From Linepithema humile (taxonomy: Eukaryota > Arthropoda > Insecta > Hymenoptera > Formicidae): 64,000 nt of DNA. This document shows positions 13,301-25,203 of the stretch, one piece after another. The number at the start of each line of letters is the position of its first letter. Position 1 is the first letter of the stretch. The notes under the pieces were generated by a model, which saw nothing but the letters and a program-made list of their open reading frames with translations, was not told the DNA's origin and made no database searches. Position numbers and translations under genes: made by a program. The stretch lies in assembly GCF_040581485.1 (NCBI RefSeq), contig NC_090131.1, forward strand, positions 2,542,001 to 2,606,000, read 5' to 3'.

Positions 13301-16300
13301 AATTTATATTTTTCGCGCGTTCGGCCAGACCAATAAAGCCGTTATAGTCGGCCTTACAAGTTTCAACACATTTATAACTACGTCTTATTATACTAATTGT
13401 GAGTTGCAAAAAATATAAAAAAAAAAATATGACAATGAAAAAAATTTTGTTTATTTTAGATGTTAAAGGAATATAAAAATAACCCATAAAACATAGTAAA
13501 AAGATTAAAAGATTATTCGAGGAGCAATTTGTGTGTGTGAGAATATTTTCAGTATTGTCATTGCAAAAAAAATCGCTGATTAAATCGATAATTAAATTTT
13601 TCTACGAATGAACAAAAACACGATATAAAACATCGCAAAAAATGATTGAATGTGATTGAATATAAATTGTGCATACATTTATGCATTATTTTCAAAGTTA
13701 TATATTGCCGAAAGGCATCGCTACGTTTATAAATGATGCATCTAAAAATCTGCAATCTTGCGTTTTTTTCATCGTTGTTTTTATATGCACATGTAAAGCG
13801 ATTTGGCATAAAATGGATGGTATCGCGGTCCATGTCATGCTTAATTTTCGCAAAACATTCGAGAAAACATTCGCAAACCGAAATAAGTACCGATGGAATA
13901 TATCGTTTATTGCATATAATTCAATGGCACTTTTATTATCTATTCAATGGTCTCGTTTATATAACTGAGAGTATCACTACGCAATAGGAATTATAAGCTT
14001 TTATTTCTTCTTCTCGCAAAAATATTGCAGTCATAAACAATGCAATCGACTTTCCATTTCGATTTACGAAAACAAAATTTTTATTTGGAAGAAAAAAAAT
14101 GAAAATAGATACGTGGCAAGTTTACAAACTTGCCGTGATATAAATAGAGATTCTAAACGCGATATTGTGAACGTGATTCTTTTTTAAACAGTAGTTTGTT
14201 CTCACCGGAAATCATGCAACATAATTATACACGGAAAAGTATAAAAGATTACAAGATACAAGATCACAACCCGCGAAGAAAACTGAATTATTGCAGTAAA
14301 TTGTAGCATAAACAAAATGCAATTTTCTTCCTGTTTCCTGAAAAACAGCTTTAGAACCATAGATTGCGCAATAATTTTAAAAAGCGAAAAGAGAACAAAG
14401 GAGAGATTTTACAATATAAATGCTGACGGGACGGTATCTATTGTTATATCTGTGCAATTAATTTTCACCGTAATTATATATGATTAAATGCGCATTACTG
14501 TTGGAAATACATTTATTAAATTTATTAGAAGTTTTAAGAAATTTTCTCGATCGTGTCTTATCTAAAAGAAATATTATTCCAAGTGATTTTAAAGCAAAAT
14601 ATTTTCTAATGAGAGTATAAGTAAAATATCAATATCGCAACGTGGAGATTATTACTAGTTGCTGCATATCAAAGTGCTCCTCAGAAGACGATAAGAAATT
14701 TATAAGTTTACGAATTTCGCACATAAACGCATGCTTATAAACGGCGTTTTATTAGCAAATAGATCGAAGTTCATGCTAACTTTATCATCATCTGTCTACC
14801 GATTCATATCAAATGGAACGAAGAAATTTATTTTTACACGCGAAAAAGTGTTTAATACGAGCGAGGAATACGAGCTAAAATGTCCGAGCGGAGTTACAGC
14901 TGACTATCGCGATAAAGTGTGTCATTTTACGAATGAACAAGCAGCCGATGTAAAGTCGCTTACACAATAAGAAGCGCAAAGTCCGTTTGAACAAATCACG
15001 CATGAGTGTGATAACAGTGTGGCAGTGACGAGCAAATTTAGCTAGCGTTATTAGTCGACCGTGAATCGACTTGCGCTCTTTGTTCCCGCTCGATATCAGC
15101 GATGGCGCGTTAACTAAAAATTATATCTTCTGCCGATATACATATATATATATTCTGACTGAAGAAATATTATTACTAGATGAACTTTATATTTCGATGA
15201 GCAAATTCACAGATAAATTGCGTGAGAGAGAGAGAGAAGGTAGTAAAATAACAATGTTGATAAACTAAGAAAAAAGCTTGATACTCGAGATTTACAATAT
15301 AAGACGTTATACATTTAATCGTAAGACGGATGTTTGTGACACATGTATATTTCCATTCCGTAGATTATTGCAATTATGCAAATCAGTAATTATAAATAGT
15401 TATGTAGTTTACAGGTGAGCTCAAAAAAAGAAATAATCTCTAATGATTTATCGGTGTACATTCGGCAGAATCTTAGAAAGGAAACTCCACGTTTATCCAC
15501 ATTGACCTCTAGCACGAACCGGTTTGCACGAACGGTGGATATAAACAAAAAAGAAGTCTTTCCATCTTTTTTACGGAAAAACAGAGTTACGAATGTAGAC
15601 GGAAGGGAAAAAATTTTTGCAACCATGTGGCAAGATCAAATGGTTTTACACGGAAAAATGGTTTCACTAGGAAAAATATTTAGTCCGAGAAACGAAATTT
15701 TTGTTACGGTGACAAAAATATTTGGTTGAAATATGCCTAACCAAATATTGATAAAACAAGTTTTATTAATTTAAACAAAAATGTTTTGTTGTATCAATTT
15801 TGCTTCATTAATTTAACTAATTTGTTATATGTAATATTAACCTTAACACAGTAAGAAATGATAAGTTGAGAAATATATTAGACGTATATTAGATATGCAA
15901 TTTCGTTGAATATTTTCTAACAATTAAATTATTTGATCAAGACAACAAAATGTAAAAATTATTTTAGCAAAAATAACTAAATCTTTTAAATTATGAAACA
16001 AAATATTTGGTTGTTATAAACAAAAGCTTCAACTATAAAATTTTGTTAAAAATACTAAATTTTTTTCTAATGTACATACAAAAAATACTTTCGTTTCGTG
16101 CTGTAAAACGATACAATGAAAAAGTCATCATTCAACTGACATGAAATAAAGAAAGTCGTATAAGTGTTTCTAATTTTGCGAATTGGCTAAGATATTTGTC
16201 TTTTTCTGTGAAGCGATAATCTCATTAAAAAGATCCGAAGCCATTGCATTGATTTCGAAGTCAAAGTTTAAATTCTAAATTAGCTTCTAAAAAAAAAAAT

Positions 16301-18274
16301 TATTTGAGAAAGTTCAAATTCCAGACAAATACTGTATGCGATATTACGACTGCGTAAAAATATATTATTTTTATTTTGCAATAAATACTTATTCAACAGT
16401 CCTGTTTGTAAGTTTTTTTTTATGAAAGTAATGAATTCTGGCTCTGGTCAATATAGATATCTTAGTGTTATCTCTTGATATCTGTCCAAAGATCAATGTG
16501 CTGCAGATGAAATAATATAAGTCAAAGTATCGTGTATCGAATAAGCACAAAGTTCTTCGGACGTGTAGGCAACGGTCGATCATCTATAACTATTTCATCA
16601 CTGAAGTTTTTTTTTTTATAAAATGTACTTTGTTACAAAAACTATCAGATACAAGTATAGCATACTGCATACATCGCCAGCTAATTTTCTTCACAGATGC
16701 GGTATATTTTATAATGTATTTCTATAGGATGCTCGGATGCCTTGCAAATGCAAGATTTGCTATCAAAGATTGATTCAAGAGAAATCGTTTGATAAATCGT
16801 TTTAATTCGTTACTGTATCGTCAAGATATCGTGAAAAGAGTCGTTCTCTCCATCGTCGGCTTATTATGTGCGAAATGATATTGCATTTTTTTTATTACGC
16901 TGTATGTCGAGTAATTTGCCGCATAATGTGTCAAGTAGAATGAAATGATCGTAATTATCAAAATTACAACTTAAACGATAAAAAAAAAGTTTTATTATTC
17001 GTTGTCTAATAATTATTAATGGATAGATGTAATGAAAAATGATGTATAATAATTTAAAATCTAAGTAGGCTATCAGAAATGCGATATTAGCAAAGCAAAA
17101 GTTTCAAATTCTTTCAATTTTCTACGGTACAGTCATCGTGATTATCAAACGAAATAATTTATCGATGATTATCGGTCCTGCATCGATCTTATCGTAAAAA
17201 AATTGTAGCTCTCTGGTCAAGGCCTCATTGAAACGAATAAAAATTTCCATCGAACGATGCAGAGTTACAAAATGTAGTCTGAACTAATTCTAATTTGAAA
17301 GAATTGTCAGAATAAAATATAATATTAGATAGCGTAATTTTGATATTAGATAATATAATGAAGCAATTAATTGATAAATTGACAGCTATATATTGTACAT
17401 GTTAAATGTCTCAACGTGTAAATATTATTTCAATGCATTAAATTTTTCTCTTAAATATTCGTTTGTTACAATTTTAAATTGTGCGGAAAAATTTGTATAA
17501 TGTGATACATTTAAATAATTTGTGACATAATATTTAATTAAAAGTGTTATTTTTTATTTTTTAAATATTAAGTAACTCATTCGTTTAATTATCTCAGAAA
17601 TTTGATATTATATTATCACGAATTATTTTATGTTGCTGCTTCTTTTATATAAAAAATTTTATTTATGATGCTAGTTGTTAGCTCTGCAATTATTTACTGT
17701 TATAAAAATGTGCTAATTTTGAAGTATTTGAAGAACGAAATTTAATTATTGATTAGCATTTGTTGGAAAATACCCTGTACGTATTGACGATTATGCGATT
17801 AAAATATCAAACGTTATAAGTGCAAAGATATGGTTCAGTGAAAAGAAAATGAAAACATCATAGACCATGTCGACGAGGGTATTCTGATAACACTGATTCA
17901 ACTGACTTAAGCATGATAATAATGATCGGTATTGCAGTGTTGTTCTAAATGTAACATTCGAAGCGAGTACATTGCATTATTTTTGCAGGCTGGAAAGTTA
18001 AACTTTGTAGATTTGTTTACAAAAACGGCGTTTTCTGCACTTTCCTTCATTATTCGATATATCAATATTTGCATTATTGCGAATATTAACACAAGAGTTT
18101 AGGATACATTGCCGATACGAAGCTTGAGGGATACACGTTTTCACTTCTCGAGGCTTACAAGACTCAGGAAATTACTGCAGAAAGTAAGACACAATATGCA
18201 ATTTTGTTAGGAACTCACCCGTTAACTCCATTGCTGAGCAATCCGTTCATGTTGTTCTTTTTACCTTCCACCAT
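1305..18274 (-). CDS. ABCG1/ABCG4-type half-transporter, paralog A (5' part only; 3' exons beyond window)
   Basis: Partial gene. Coding exons are 18274-18219, 9950-9820 and 1422-1305. Their phases fit exactly (56, 131 and 118 nt; joins at phases 2 and 1, open end at phase 2), giving 101 codons plus 2 nt. Exon 1 starts ATG GTG GAA and ends at a GTGAGT donor. Exon 2 carries the proline-rich lead-in (THLPKRPPVD) and the start of the ATPase fold (LAFTDLTYKVREGRK). Exon 3 carries the Walker A loop, IMGPSGAGKST, then LLNILTGYK. ABCG proteins are half-transporters with an N-terminal nucleotide-binding domain that dimerise to export lipids, sterols or pigments; ABCG1/4 relatives move sterols. The signature motif, Walker B and membrane segments lie off the left edge. 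A good acceptor (CTTCTGAATTTCAG) sits just upstream of exon 1 at 18310, so an untranslated exon must lie further right. Same strand and exon phases as paralog B, so a tandem duplication is inferred. Substrate unknown. Confidence 0.88.
5435..5491. repeat. (TA)n microsatellite
   Basis: An uninterrupted TA dinucleotide run of about 56 bp in an intron of ABCG A. Confidence 0.97.
7277..7343. repeat. (AT)n microsatellite
   Basis: AT/TA dinucleotide run with one phase slip near 7289, in an intron of ABCG A. The peptide of repeated YI residues read from it is an artefact of the repeat. Confidence 0.95.
7416..7750. mobile_element. Long-TIR foldback MITE with 9-bp target duplication (Mutator-like candidate)
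   Basis: A 335-bp element. The left arm starts with (GT)n then AAGCTGACG and runs to about 7,535. The right arm, read in reverse complement from 7750, starts with (GT)n then AAGCTGGCG and stays similar for over 100 bp, including a shared GAGTTCTGGCTTTATTCTCA block. The element is flanked on both sides by AATTTTCAA (7407-7415 and 7751-7759), a perfect 9-bp direct repeat. No ORF of note lies inside, so it is non-autonomous. Long TIRs with a 9-bp duplication are typical of Mutator-like elements; the assignment is inference. Confidence 0.75.
8804..8833. repeat. (TA)n(TG)n compound microsatellite
   Basis: TA dinucleotides passing directly into TG dinucleotides inside an intron of ABCG A. Confidence 0.9.
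11286..11770 (-). promoter_or_regulatory. Candidate alternative promoter / untranslated first exon of ABCG A
   Basis: A patch of about 480 bp that is clearly richer in GC and CpG than the AT-rich intron around it. On the minus strand its left end is a consensus donor (GTGCAAT then GTAAGA, cut at 11,286/11,285). Both strands are open over long stretches, as expected of high CpG rather than coding. The frame into the donor does not match the phase needed by the next coding exon, so if it is an exon it is untranslated or uses an internal start. No transcript evidence is available here. Confidence 0.3.
12735..12966. mobile_element. AT-rich MITE-like repeat, copy 1
   Basis: It begins CACTAGGAAAAATATTT and ends AACACTAAATTTTTTTCC, so the ends are inverted relative to each other. 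A related copy with the same ends and shared interior words (ATATTTGGTTG, AAATATG) lies at about 15,670-16,070. No coding capacity. Boundaries are approximate. Confidence 0.5.
15670..16070. mobile_element. AT-rich MITE-like repeat, copy 2
   Basis: Starts TTTCACTAGGAAAAATATTT and ends AATACTAAATTTTTTTCTA, matching the ends of the copy near 12.7 kb in inverted orientation to each other. It is longer than copy 1 and carries several ATATTTGGTTG-like words. No coding capacity. Boundaries are approximate. Confidence 0.5.
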
Positions 18275-18309
18275 AATTGCAGTTATGATGTTCCACGAAC
18301 GATCGACGT
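18219..18309 (-). other. First coding exon of ABCG paralog A with short 5' leader
   Basis: The exon is bounded by a polypyrimidine acceptor ending in TTTCAG at 18310-18311 and a GTGAGT donor at 18213-18218. The ATG is at 18274-18272 and 18 complete codons follow. There is no in-frame stop between the acceptor and this ATG, so the start rests on it being the first ATG. The exon is very short and would be missed by length-based ORF calling. Confidence 0.75.
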
Positions 18310-18311
18310 CT

Positions 18312-20341
18312 GAAATTCAGAAGAACATTAATAATCTCAGAATGCGATTAGATTAATATATTTGTCAGAGGCAAAATAAATTTTGTAATGATACAAATAT
18401 ATTACTTATTCATTGCTCAATATGCAAGAAAAGATTGATGCTATGCTGAAAACATAGAGCGCGCGAATTTATTTATAATTTCAAATTATTTCGCAAGCAA
18501 AAAATAAAAATTATTTATACGATATCTGTTAAAGATTCAATTCGCATATTTTTTAATTCTAATTTACATAATCTTGTAAATTCTAAATGGCCAAAATTTT
18601 TCTCTTCGAGAAAATTTTATATTTTTATTTTAAGTCTAAATGCAGTAAAATATTATATGTATATATCTTGTGGAACTGAAATACACATATTACAAAATGC
18701 ATAAATAATATCGTGAGAAATAGATAGAAATAGATAGACAATAGAATCATTTTATCTGAATAACAAGGAATTGAATATTAATGATAATGATATTGCGGAT
18801 GGAATTTGATTTATCGGCATATGCATAAATCAAAATATTTATTAACTGATTTAGAATTTCTTGATTCTAGAAGAAGTTTAGAATTCTTGATTTATAGTTC
18901 CTTGATCTTCTATATTTCTCTTTCTCTTCCTCTTTATTTCTCTCCATTTTCTAATTATAGAAATTACTTTGCCAAGGTTGATGATGTAATTGACAAACGA
19001 AGTTCATGTTCAACACCGCAAATAATACTTCATAACATTGCGTGCTGATTATGTGAACGACATTTTCTAATGATTATAATCACGTGTAACTTTCATTTAC
19101 GAGGGAGAGAGAGACTGTGATGGATTTGCGGTATAAAACACAGTGCAATTCATTGTTTCTCCAATATTATTCACGACTAGATAATGCGCACAGCATTTTA
19201 TATCCTTCTGTTGCTTATTTTTCGCAGTACTGTTATGAATAATCGAATAAAAACCGTTTTATTAATATTCACGTATTAATTATTTCGAGTTGTTCAATTT
19301 TATTATTACAGAAATACAGAAATACATTAATACAGAAAGGATTTCTCATTTACTTGTAAATGGACAAATACCGATTAAATAAGATTACAGAATTACAGAA
19401 ATACATTAATACAGAAAGGATTTTTCATTTACTTGTAAATGGACAAATACCGATCAAATAACTATTACTTGGCAATTTTTTATCAAGAATAATTTTAATT
19501 GCTGATTCTCATTCCTAAAACTGGTTTTTTTTTTCAAGGATGCGTAAAATCAAATATGTGTGCGAAGCATGCGAACAAACATGGTTTAAGAAATGTTTGA
19601 AGTTTTAAACATTACTTCTTTCAAAGAAAATACTTCGTTAAAATTCTAGTCGTAGTATTAACATCCCATACAAACATACAAAAATACGCAGAAAATAGAT
19701 AAAAAGCGTATGTAACTATTTTATTATATTATAAATAAGAAAATGTTCCAAACCAACGATTTCTTGCAGCGCATACGCGTGGTATATGTGCATTTCGTAA
19801 ACCATGCGTGATAGAGTTGCATAGATACCGTTGCAGTTAGTACGATATAAAGGTCGGAACACACATGCTAACACCGGCCGGATGCGCATATCGCAGCATA
19901 GTTTTTTAACGTCTTTTTATTGTTGCATATAAATACATTGTCAAGGCAAACCAATCACCAAATGTTTAAGATTAAAAAAAAAAATTTCAAACCAGTTATC
20001 ACATAAAGTATCGAATAACCTGAGTAAAAAACCAGAACTTTGAGAAATTGAAATTTAAATCACTTCAAAAAAATTTATTTTATTACATGTGCTAAGTAGC
20101 ATCTCTTAAAGCTATTTACAAAAATGGTTTGTACTTATTAACCAAAATTTTTACAAAAATAAAAATTATAGCATTTTTATCCTTTAATACTTACACCTTT
20201 TTCAATATCAAAATCTCAATTATATATTAAGTTTACCAATATATCACATATTATTTTGTGTAATTTTGTTTACATTATATTCTACAAAAATATATTATAT
20301 TCTATCAAATGTTAAATAAGTAGTATAAATTTAATATTTAC
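18312..20341. other. Probable first intron of ABCG A; AT-rich, no gene seen
   Basis: AT-rich sequence with short spurious ORFs only. Apart from the 79-bp duplication near 19.3 kb I see nothing to annotate. Confidence 0.5.
19305..19461. repeat. 79-bp tandem duplication
   Basis: Two adjacent copies (19305-19383 and 19384-19461) differ at only a few bases. Each holds ATTACAG words, AATACATTAATACAGAAAGG and TTTACTTGTAAATGGACAAA. The copy is recent by its identity. It lies upstream of the first coding exon of ABCG A. Confidence 0.92.
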
Positions 20342-20760
20342 CAAGTGAACCCTTCGGGAATCGTACTCCGGAAATACCGTATTGTCGGCCCTATATGACG
20401 GGCGTAAATGTATGGTTAGGACAGAAATCTGCGACACGACAGCACTCCACGCGTGCCAATTCGCGACGCGACGTTATAACTAAACTGGACGATCGATCGT
20501 ATTCGACTTCGTGCCTCCTAATCGGTTTGGGTTCCGGCATCCCCCTTCATAGATTTCGCACAGTGGATTGGTCGCCGATAAAGCCTCGCAAACTTTGACA
20601 CTCGTGATCCTCTCGGCCCCACCAACTGCGAAAGTCCGTTGTTAACACACTCCACGCGAGCACTGCACGCTCAGTGCGTCTCTAATCGCATGTCTGTGTG
20701 TGTCATGCATAGAGGATCACAGTGAGCGGCTGTTCGTCAGCTGACCGAACCATGTTCGAT
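20342..20760 (-). promoter_or_regulatory. Candidate promoter / untranslated first exon of ABCG A
   Basis: A CpG-rich patch of about 400 bp in AT-rich surroundings, 2 kb upstream of the exon with the ATG. On the minus strand it ends in CACTTG followed by GTAAAT, an acceptable donor cut at 20,342/20,341. The first coding exon has its own acceptor at 18,310, so an upstream untranslated exon is required, and this is the nearest CpG-rich candidate. The transcription start is not identified. Confidence 0.4.
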
Positions 20761-21689
20761 ACTATACACTTACACATGAGAAGTATATGAATTGAGAACC
20801 ATTCAATAAAAGTTGGTAACTTTGTTACCAGCTGCTATCACATGGAATATATATTTTTAATGATTATTTAGAATGAAATTGGGATGAGGTTCAGTATTAT
20901 TTGTGGAAAGTGCAAGGTAATTATTTTTATCGATCGTCTGTGAATTGAATGATCAATGATGATGATTCTTTGGTTTTTTGATAGTTTGTACCTACCATCG
21001 ATATATTTTAGTTACTGACTGATGATTCTTCCAAGTATCAGCTGTAGAAAAATCGAATGTTGTGGATATTTTTCTTTTGAATTACTTTTGCAAAATAATT
21101 GTAGTAAACAATTATTAATAAAGTTTTTATAATACAGAACAGATTTTTAAAATATTTATATGAATATTAACTTGTTTAGGATATAAAATTACTCATGTAA
21201 GTTTCTGAAAGTTGCTGCTCAGAGTGCTGCGAGCGCAAAGGAATGCAATAAGATTGGCTAAATTTAACTGGGAATGTTTTGGAAAGTATTAATGCAGCAA
21301 CGTTGAATCAATCGCAGTTATCTCTTTCTTGTATAAAATCTGCAGAGTTTAACATAAATCTGTGGCGTGTAGAAAATAAAAATCAAAATATATACGTGAT
21401 AAACCACTTTATTAATACATTAAAATAGACAAGAAGATAAAAATTGCAATAATAAAGTTGTCAAACATGAGTAGAAGTTTGGCATGAGAAGATGTTTGGC
21501 ATATTATTTCCAAATAAAAAAACGATGAAACAGGAAAAGCATACGAGAGCCAATGGCAATCTTTCAATCTTTGATTTCATCGACATGCTGCAGCCAAAAT
21601 ATAATAAATATCAAAGTTGAATTTTCACGTAGTTCTTCTGAAATTCCGTCAGTTCTCTGTTTGGTGTGCGGTGGCCACTTTTTTTCGGT
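20761..21689. other. Spacer between ABCG A promoter region and RpS28
   Basis: AT-rich sequence with no gene seen. The part next to RpS28 is its 3' UTR, with AATAAA on the minus strand at 21,413-21,408. Confidence 0.5.
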
Positions 21690-21887
21690 TTAACGAAGTC
21701 TTCTGGCTTCTCTTTCCGACTCCAACAATGTTAGGATGTCTCCTTCGCGCACGGGACCTTTGACGTTCCTGATAAGCTGTCTGTTTTGCTCGTTCAAGAA
21801 TTCCACTTTAACTTGCGTACATTGTCCTTGAGACCCCGTCCTGCCGAGGACCTTCACCACTCTCGCCCGGACTATGGGTTTCTCCAT
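21690..21887 (-). CDS. RpS28: 40S ribosomal protein S28 (eS28)
   Basis: A complete single-exon coding sequence of 65 residues plus stop. Nearly every residue fits the eS28 family, including KVLGRTGSQGQCTQVKVEF, RNVKGPVREGDILTLL and the C-terminal ESEREARRLR. eS28 is an OB-fold protein of the small ribosomal subunit near the mRNA exit channel, acting in cytosolic translation. 65 residues is the insect length; vertebrate proteins are slightly longer at the N-terminus. The ATG is the only one that gives the family N-terminus (MEKPIVRARVVKV). The gene stands alone between ABCG A and ABCG B on the same strand. The nearest minus-strand AATAAA that I see downstream is at 21,413-21,408. An intact frame and full conservation argue against a processed pseudogene, although the short intronless structure leaves a small doubt. 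Confidence 0.96.
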   Translation of the reverse strand: MEKPIVRARVVKVLGRTGSQGQCTQVKVEFLNEQNRQLIRNVKGPVREGDILTLLESEREARRLR

Positions 21888-22040
21888 GTTTTTTTAACGG
21901 ATATAAAGTAGCTTTTATCTTACTGTGCAATTACGTATGCGGAGCAACTCTTGTACAACGTGTTGCAATACTCGCAGTGTCGTGCACTAAATACGCGGCT
22001 GTTACCAACTTGGACGGTGGATCAAATAACATCTTGATAG

Positions 22041-22060
22041 TGTTCCAAGAAAGAGCAGCG
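22041..22060 (-). promoter_or_regulatory. RpS28: TOP-like start region of RpS28
   Basis: On the minus strand CTCTTTCTTGG begins at 22,055, 168 nt upstream of the ATG. A C followed by a run of pyrimidines is the 5' terminal oligopyrimidine motif of ribosomal protein mRNAs, which places their translation under growth (TOR) control. The site of initiation is inferred from the motif only. Confidence 0.45.
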
Positions 22061-25000
22061 TGCGTCGAGTAGGGATATCTAGTAAATTTTGCAAAAAGTA
22101 TGCAGATGATTTAAACTGCTTCGTGAATTGTCTGAAAAAATGATAAAGATTAAAAATATGTATATTGAACGAAGTTATTCAAAATTAGTCACACTCGATA
22201 ATTCATCGACGAAGATGTGCTTAAAATAAATCTGATCTTCATTGGTCGCACAGCCATTACGTGCTCTTGAGGCCTTTGGAACATCTATTCAAACTTTACG
22301 ATTCCGCAACATCGTAAACACTTTAGAAAAATATTATTATGTATTTCTACGTATTAATCGGTAATTTCAGTTTCAGTTTAAGATTTTTTGTTAGCAAAAA
22401 TCTGAATAAATACTTGACATTTACACATTTCTATATTAAAAATGAAATATTTTGATAGTTGGGCTTCACATAAAAAAGATAATTCACCCATTGATACAAT
22501 CGTTTATTCATTTGTGCTTTAGTACAAATGTGGCATCCCTCGCTAAAACGAAAATACGAAAAACATTAGCGTTTCGTCAAATGTCGGAGTTGTTTTTCTT
22601 TCATCGCGCAACACCTCCGTAGCTCTCGTCATTTCGAAAAAGGAGATTTTGCCTGCGCCTGATCTTTGCAAAATTACGCGCGCGCAGTTACACGATATTC
22701 ACATTCTTTTCGTCATATAAAATTACAGTACTAGAAAAAGATTGCGACAATTGGTATGCGGTGAGTGATCTGACGCTATACATTGTACATCAACGTGTGT
22801 GTGTATGTATGTGTGTATAGATGTGTGATATAGTTTTCAGAAGCGATGAATTACGAATAGAATTTCCTATGCTGCAACACACACACACGTATCTTGTATG
22901 TTTCCACGTGTTCTCTCTCTCGAGCGAGATTGTCACGGTTGAAATAAAAAACTCGCGCGGCTGGCGATAAACGCTCGTGAAGTTTTGAACACATTGCGCG
23001 CATCTTCACGGCACGGATCAGATAATCGAATCGCTGATTATCCCGATCTTCTTTCTCGCTCGTTGTTCTTTCGAGTGCGATTTATGCAGCTTTAACTTGG
23101 AAGTTTGATAAGCGCGAAAGTATAGCACGATCGTCGAGCATGATCAAGATTAATTGGTAATCGTTGAAAAGAAAAATAATCGACACGTCGACACAATGCA
23201 CATTCAGATCTCGATTGTACCGATGAATTCGAGAGAAACATTTACAAATAATATTATTGCTATGTGAAGATAGTACGCGCTTTTCCAAGATAAACTTTCG
23301 AAAGCAACAAACCGAGATCTGAGTGTGTTGACAATCATATGATTAATAATGTATCACGCATATAAAATTATTATTAGGATATTGTACAAGAGTATCTTCA
23401 TCTTGATACGACTTTTCAATCGCGACAGACAAACCTTTTATAAATATCGTAAACGCATAAGCATTTGTTCATTTTCTTTTTGCTAGATTAATTACTCGAG
23501 TTTTATACAATAACATAAAAAATTAACAAAACAAATATGTTTTTGATATTAATACAAAATTAGTTGTGGTAACATAATAATTTCGAAGGAAACTCGAATT
23601 CTATAGTTGTTTCTTCTCAGAACGCAGCAACTATATCATTAGACGAATTGCTCAGACGAATAATAAGTACAAGTGTAAATAATGGATGTAACTATATAAG
23701 ATATATAATTCTAAAAATATAGAAATTTATTTTTCACCTCAAAGGTTAATACACATATCTTTCGTCAGTCTGCGCCTTTTCTTTAATATTAGGATTATAT
23801 GACACGAAAAGCATGCGCATATATTCTTCAGCAAAAGACGACTTTCGTTCTACATTTTAGCGCTACAGAAATGTATTTAATAATAGCTATGTTCAAATAA
23901 TATAATGAGGAAAGTAAAAAAATTATAGAATTTTTAATTAGAACTCTGCAAATTTTTCAGAAATTGTGTAACATTTACTGTAGCGCCGTCTAAAATTATT
24001 TTAAATTCAACGGACTATAACATGAGAAAAAACATTGCACAGTCGAGATAGCGCAATGAATTGATAACTTTCAATGCCCGATCAGTTAAAACAATAATAT
24101 CCCGACAAAAATTTGTATCAATGTTTTATTAAGTATTCAACTAATCTTAAATATTTTTATCGAGACATAAAATTAACTTATAGTTCACAAGTCAAATAAA
24201 ATAATATCAAAGTATAAATACTGTTCTCCTGTCACTTATATGTATATGTGGGTAACAAAATTGCTAAAAAAATATATCCATTACCAACGACATATAATTT
24301 TAACGGAAAATACCATAAACGATTAACAAACGAAATGATGTGATATAATATTAATTTTCGTGAAATTTTCGTGAACTAAATTTTAATTTTCGTGATAGAC
24401 TTTGTTGCTTTATCATTCTGCTATCATTATTTATTCATTAACGTAGATAAAATAAGTAGTAGCCATATAAAATGAGCCTAAAAGAATAACATATAATAAC
24501 AATATAATTATATATATATATAAATTGATATTTTCTCTATAGATTTTTTCTTATTGATCAAAGTTAATTAGTATTATTAATGTTTGCAGTAAATTCTGGT
24601 TGCGCGTAAAATAAATTTGATAACAAATAAAGTATATCTGCGATATAATTTTAATCACTGCCGTTTCGTCGGTCGCTGGATAAATAAATCCGCAGAATGA
24701 TATGCGTGCATAGGCCGCGGAAAGGAATCACATTATTATAAAAAATCGGTACTAATTAATTACAGATTCGTTAACGCGCGCAGACGCACGCTATCTATCC
24801 TCTTCTGTCGCTTTATACAGTTATACAATTCCTCCAAATCCTTCCGAATAATCACATATGTATACTATAATAAATGTAACAATATTTAGCACTCGCACTT
24901 AGAAGCAACGCTCAGGCAGCTAGTGATTGGTCAAGTGTGAGCTTTTTACAATTAACCCTTTTCCCTCCCCCCTCTTTTCCTTTTCCCCTTATAATTATCG

Positions 25001-25203
25001 TAGCTATTAAGTAAATCGTTGATGAAATTACGATATGAAGAAAGATTGTTAGTGTGATTATGTGTGAGACGTGTGTCGGATGCACTTTCTACCTATTTTT
25101 ACGTTAATACGAAAACGTCAACTCACGAATTAAGCATGTTTTCGGTTTTCGCAAATTGCTCTCGTTCGTACGTTGAAGAATGTCATTATGACCGTAAGAC
25201 GCG
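22061..25203. other. Intergenic spacer between RpS28 and ABCG B
   Basis: Mostly AT-rich. The stretch around 22.6-23.3 kb is richer in GC and carries GT and CA repeats but no coding segment. A pyrimidine tract (CCCTCCCCCCTC core) lies at about 24,957-24,990. No gene is supported. Confidence 0.5.

Larger units (their letters stand above)
9951..18218 (-). other. Intron of ABCG paralog A (8.3 kb)
   Basis: Donor GTGAGT at 18218 and acceptor CAACCTAG at 9951. The interior is AT-rich. It holds a CpG-richer patch at about 11,286-11,770 ending at a minus-strand GTAAGA donor, and two related AT-rich repeat copies at about 12,735-12,966 and 15,670-16,070. No other coding segment is supported. Confidence 0.75.
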
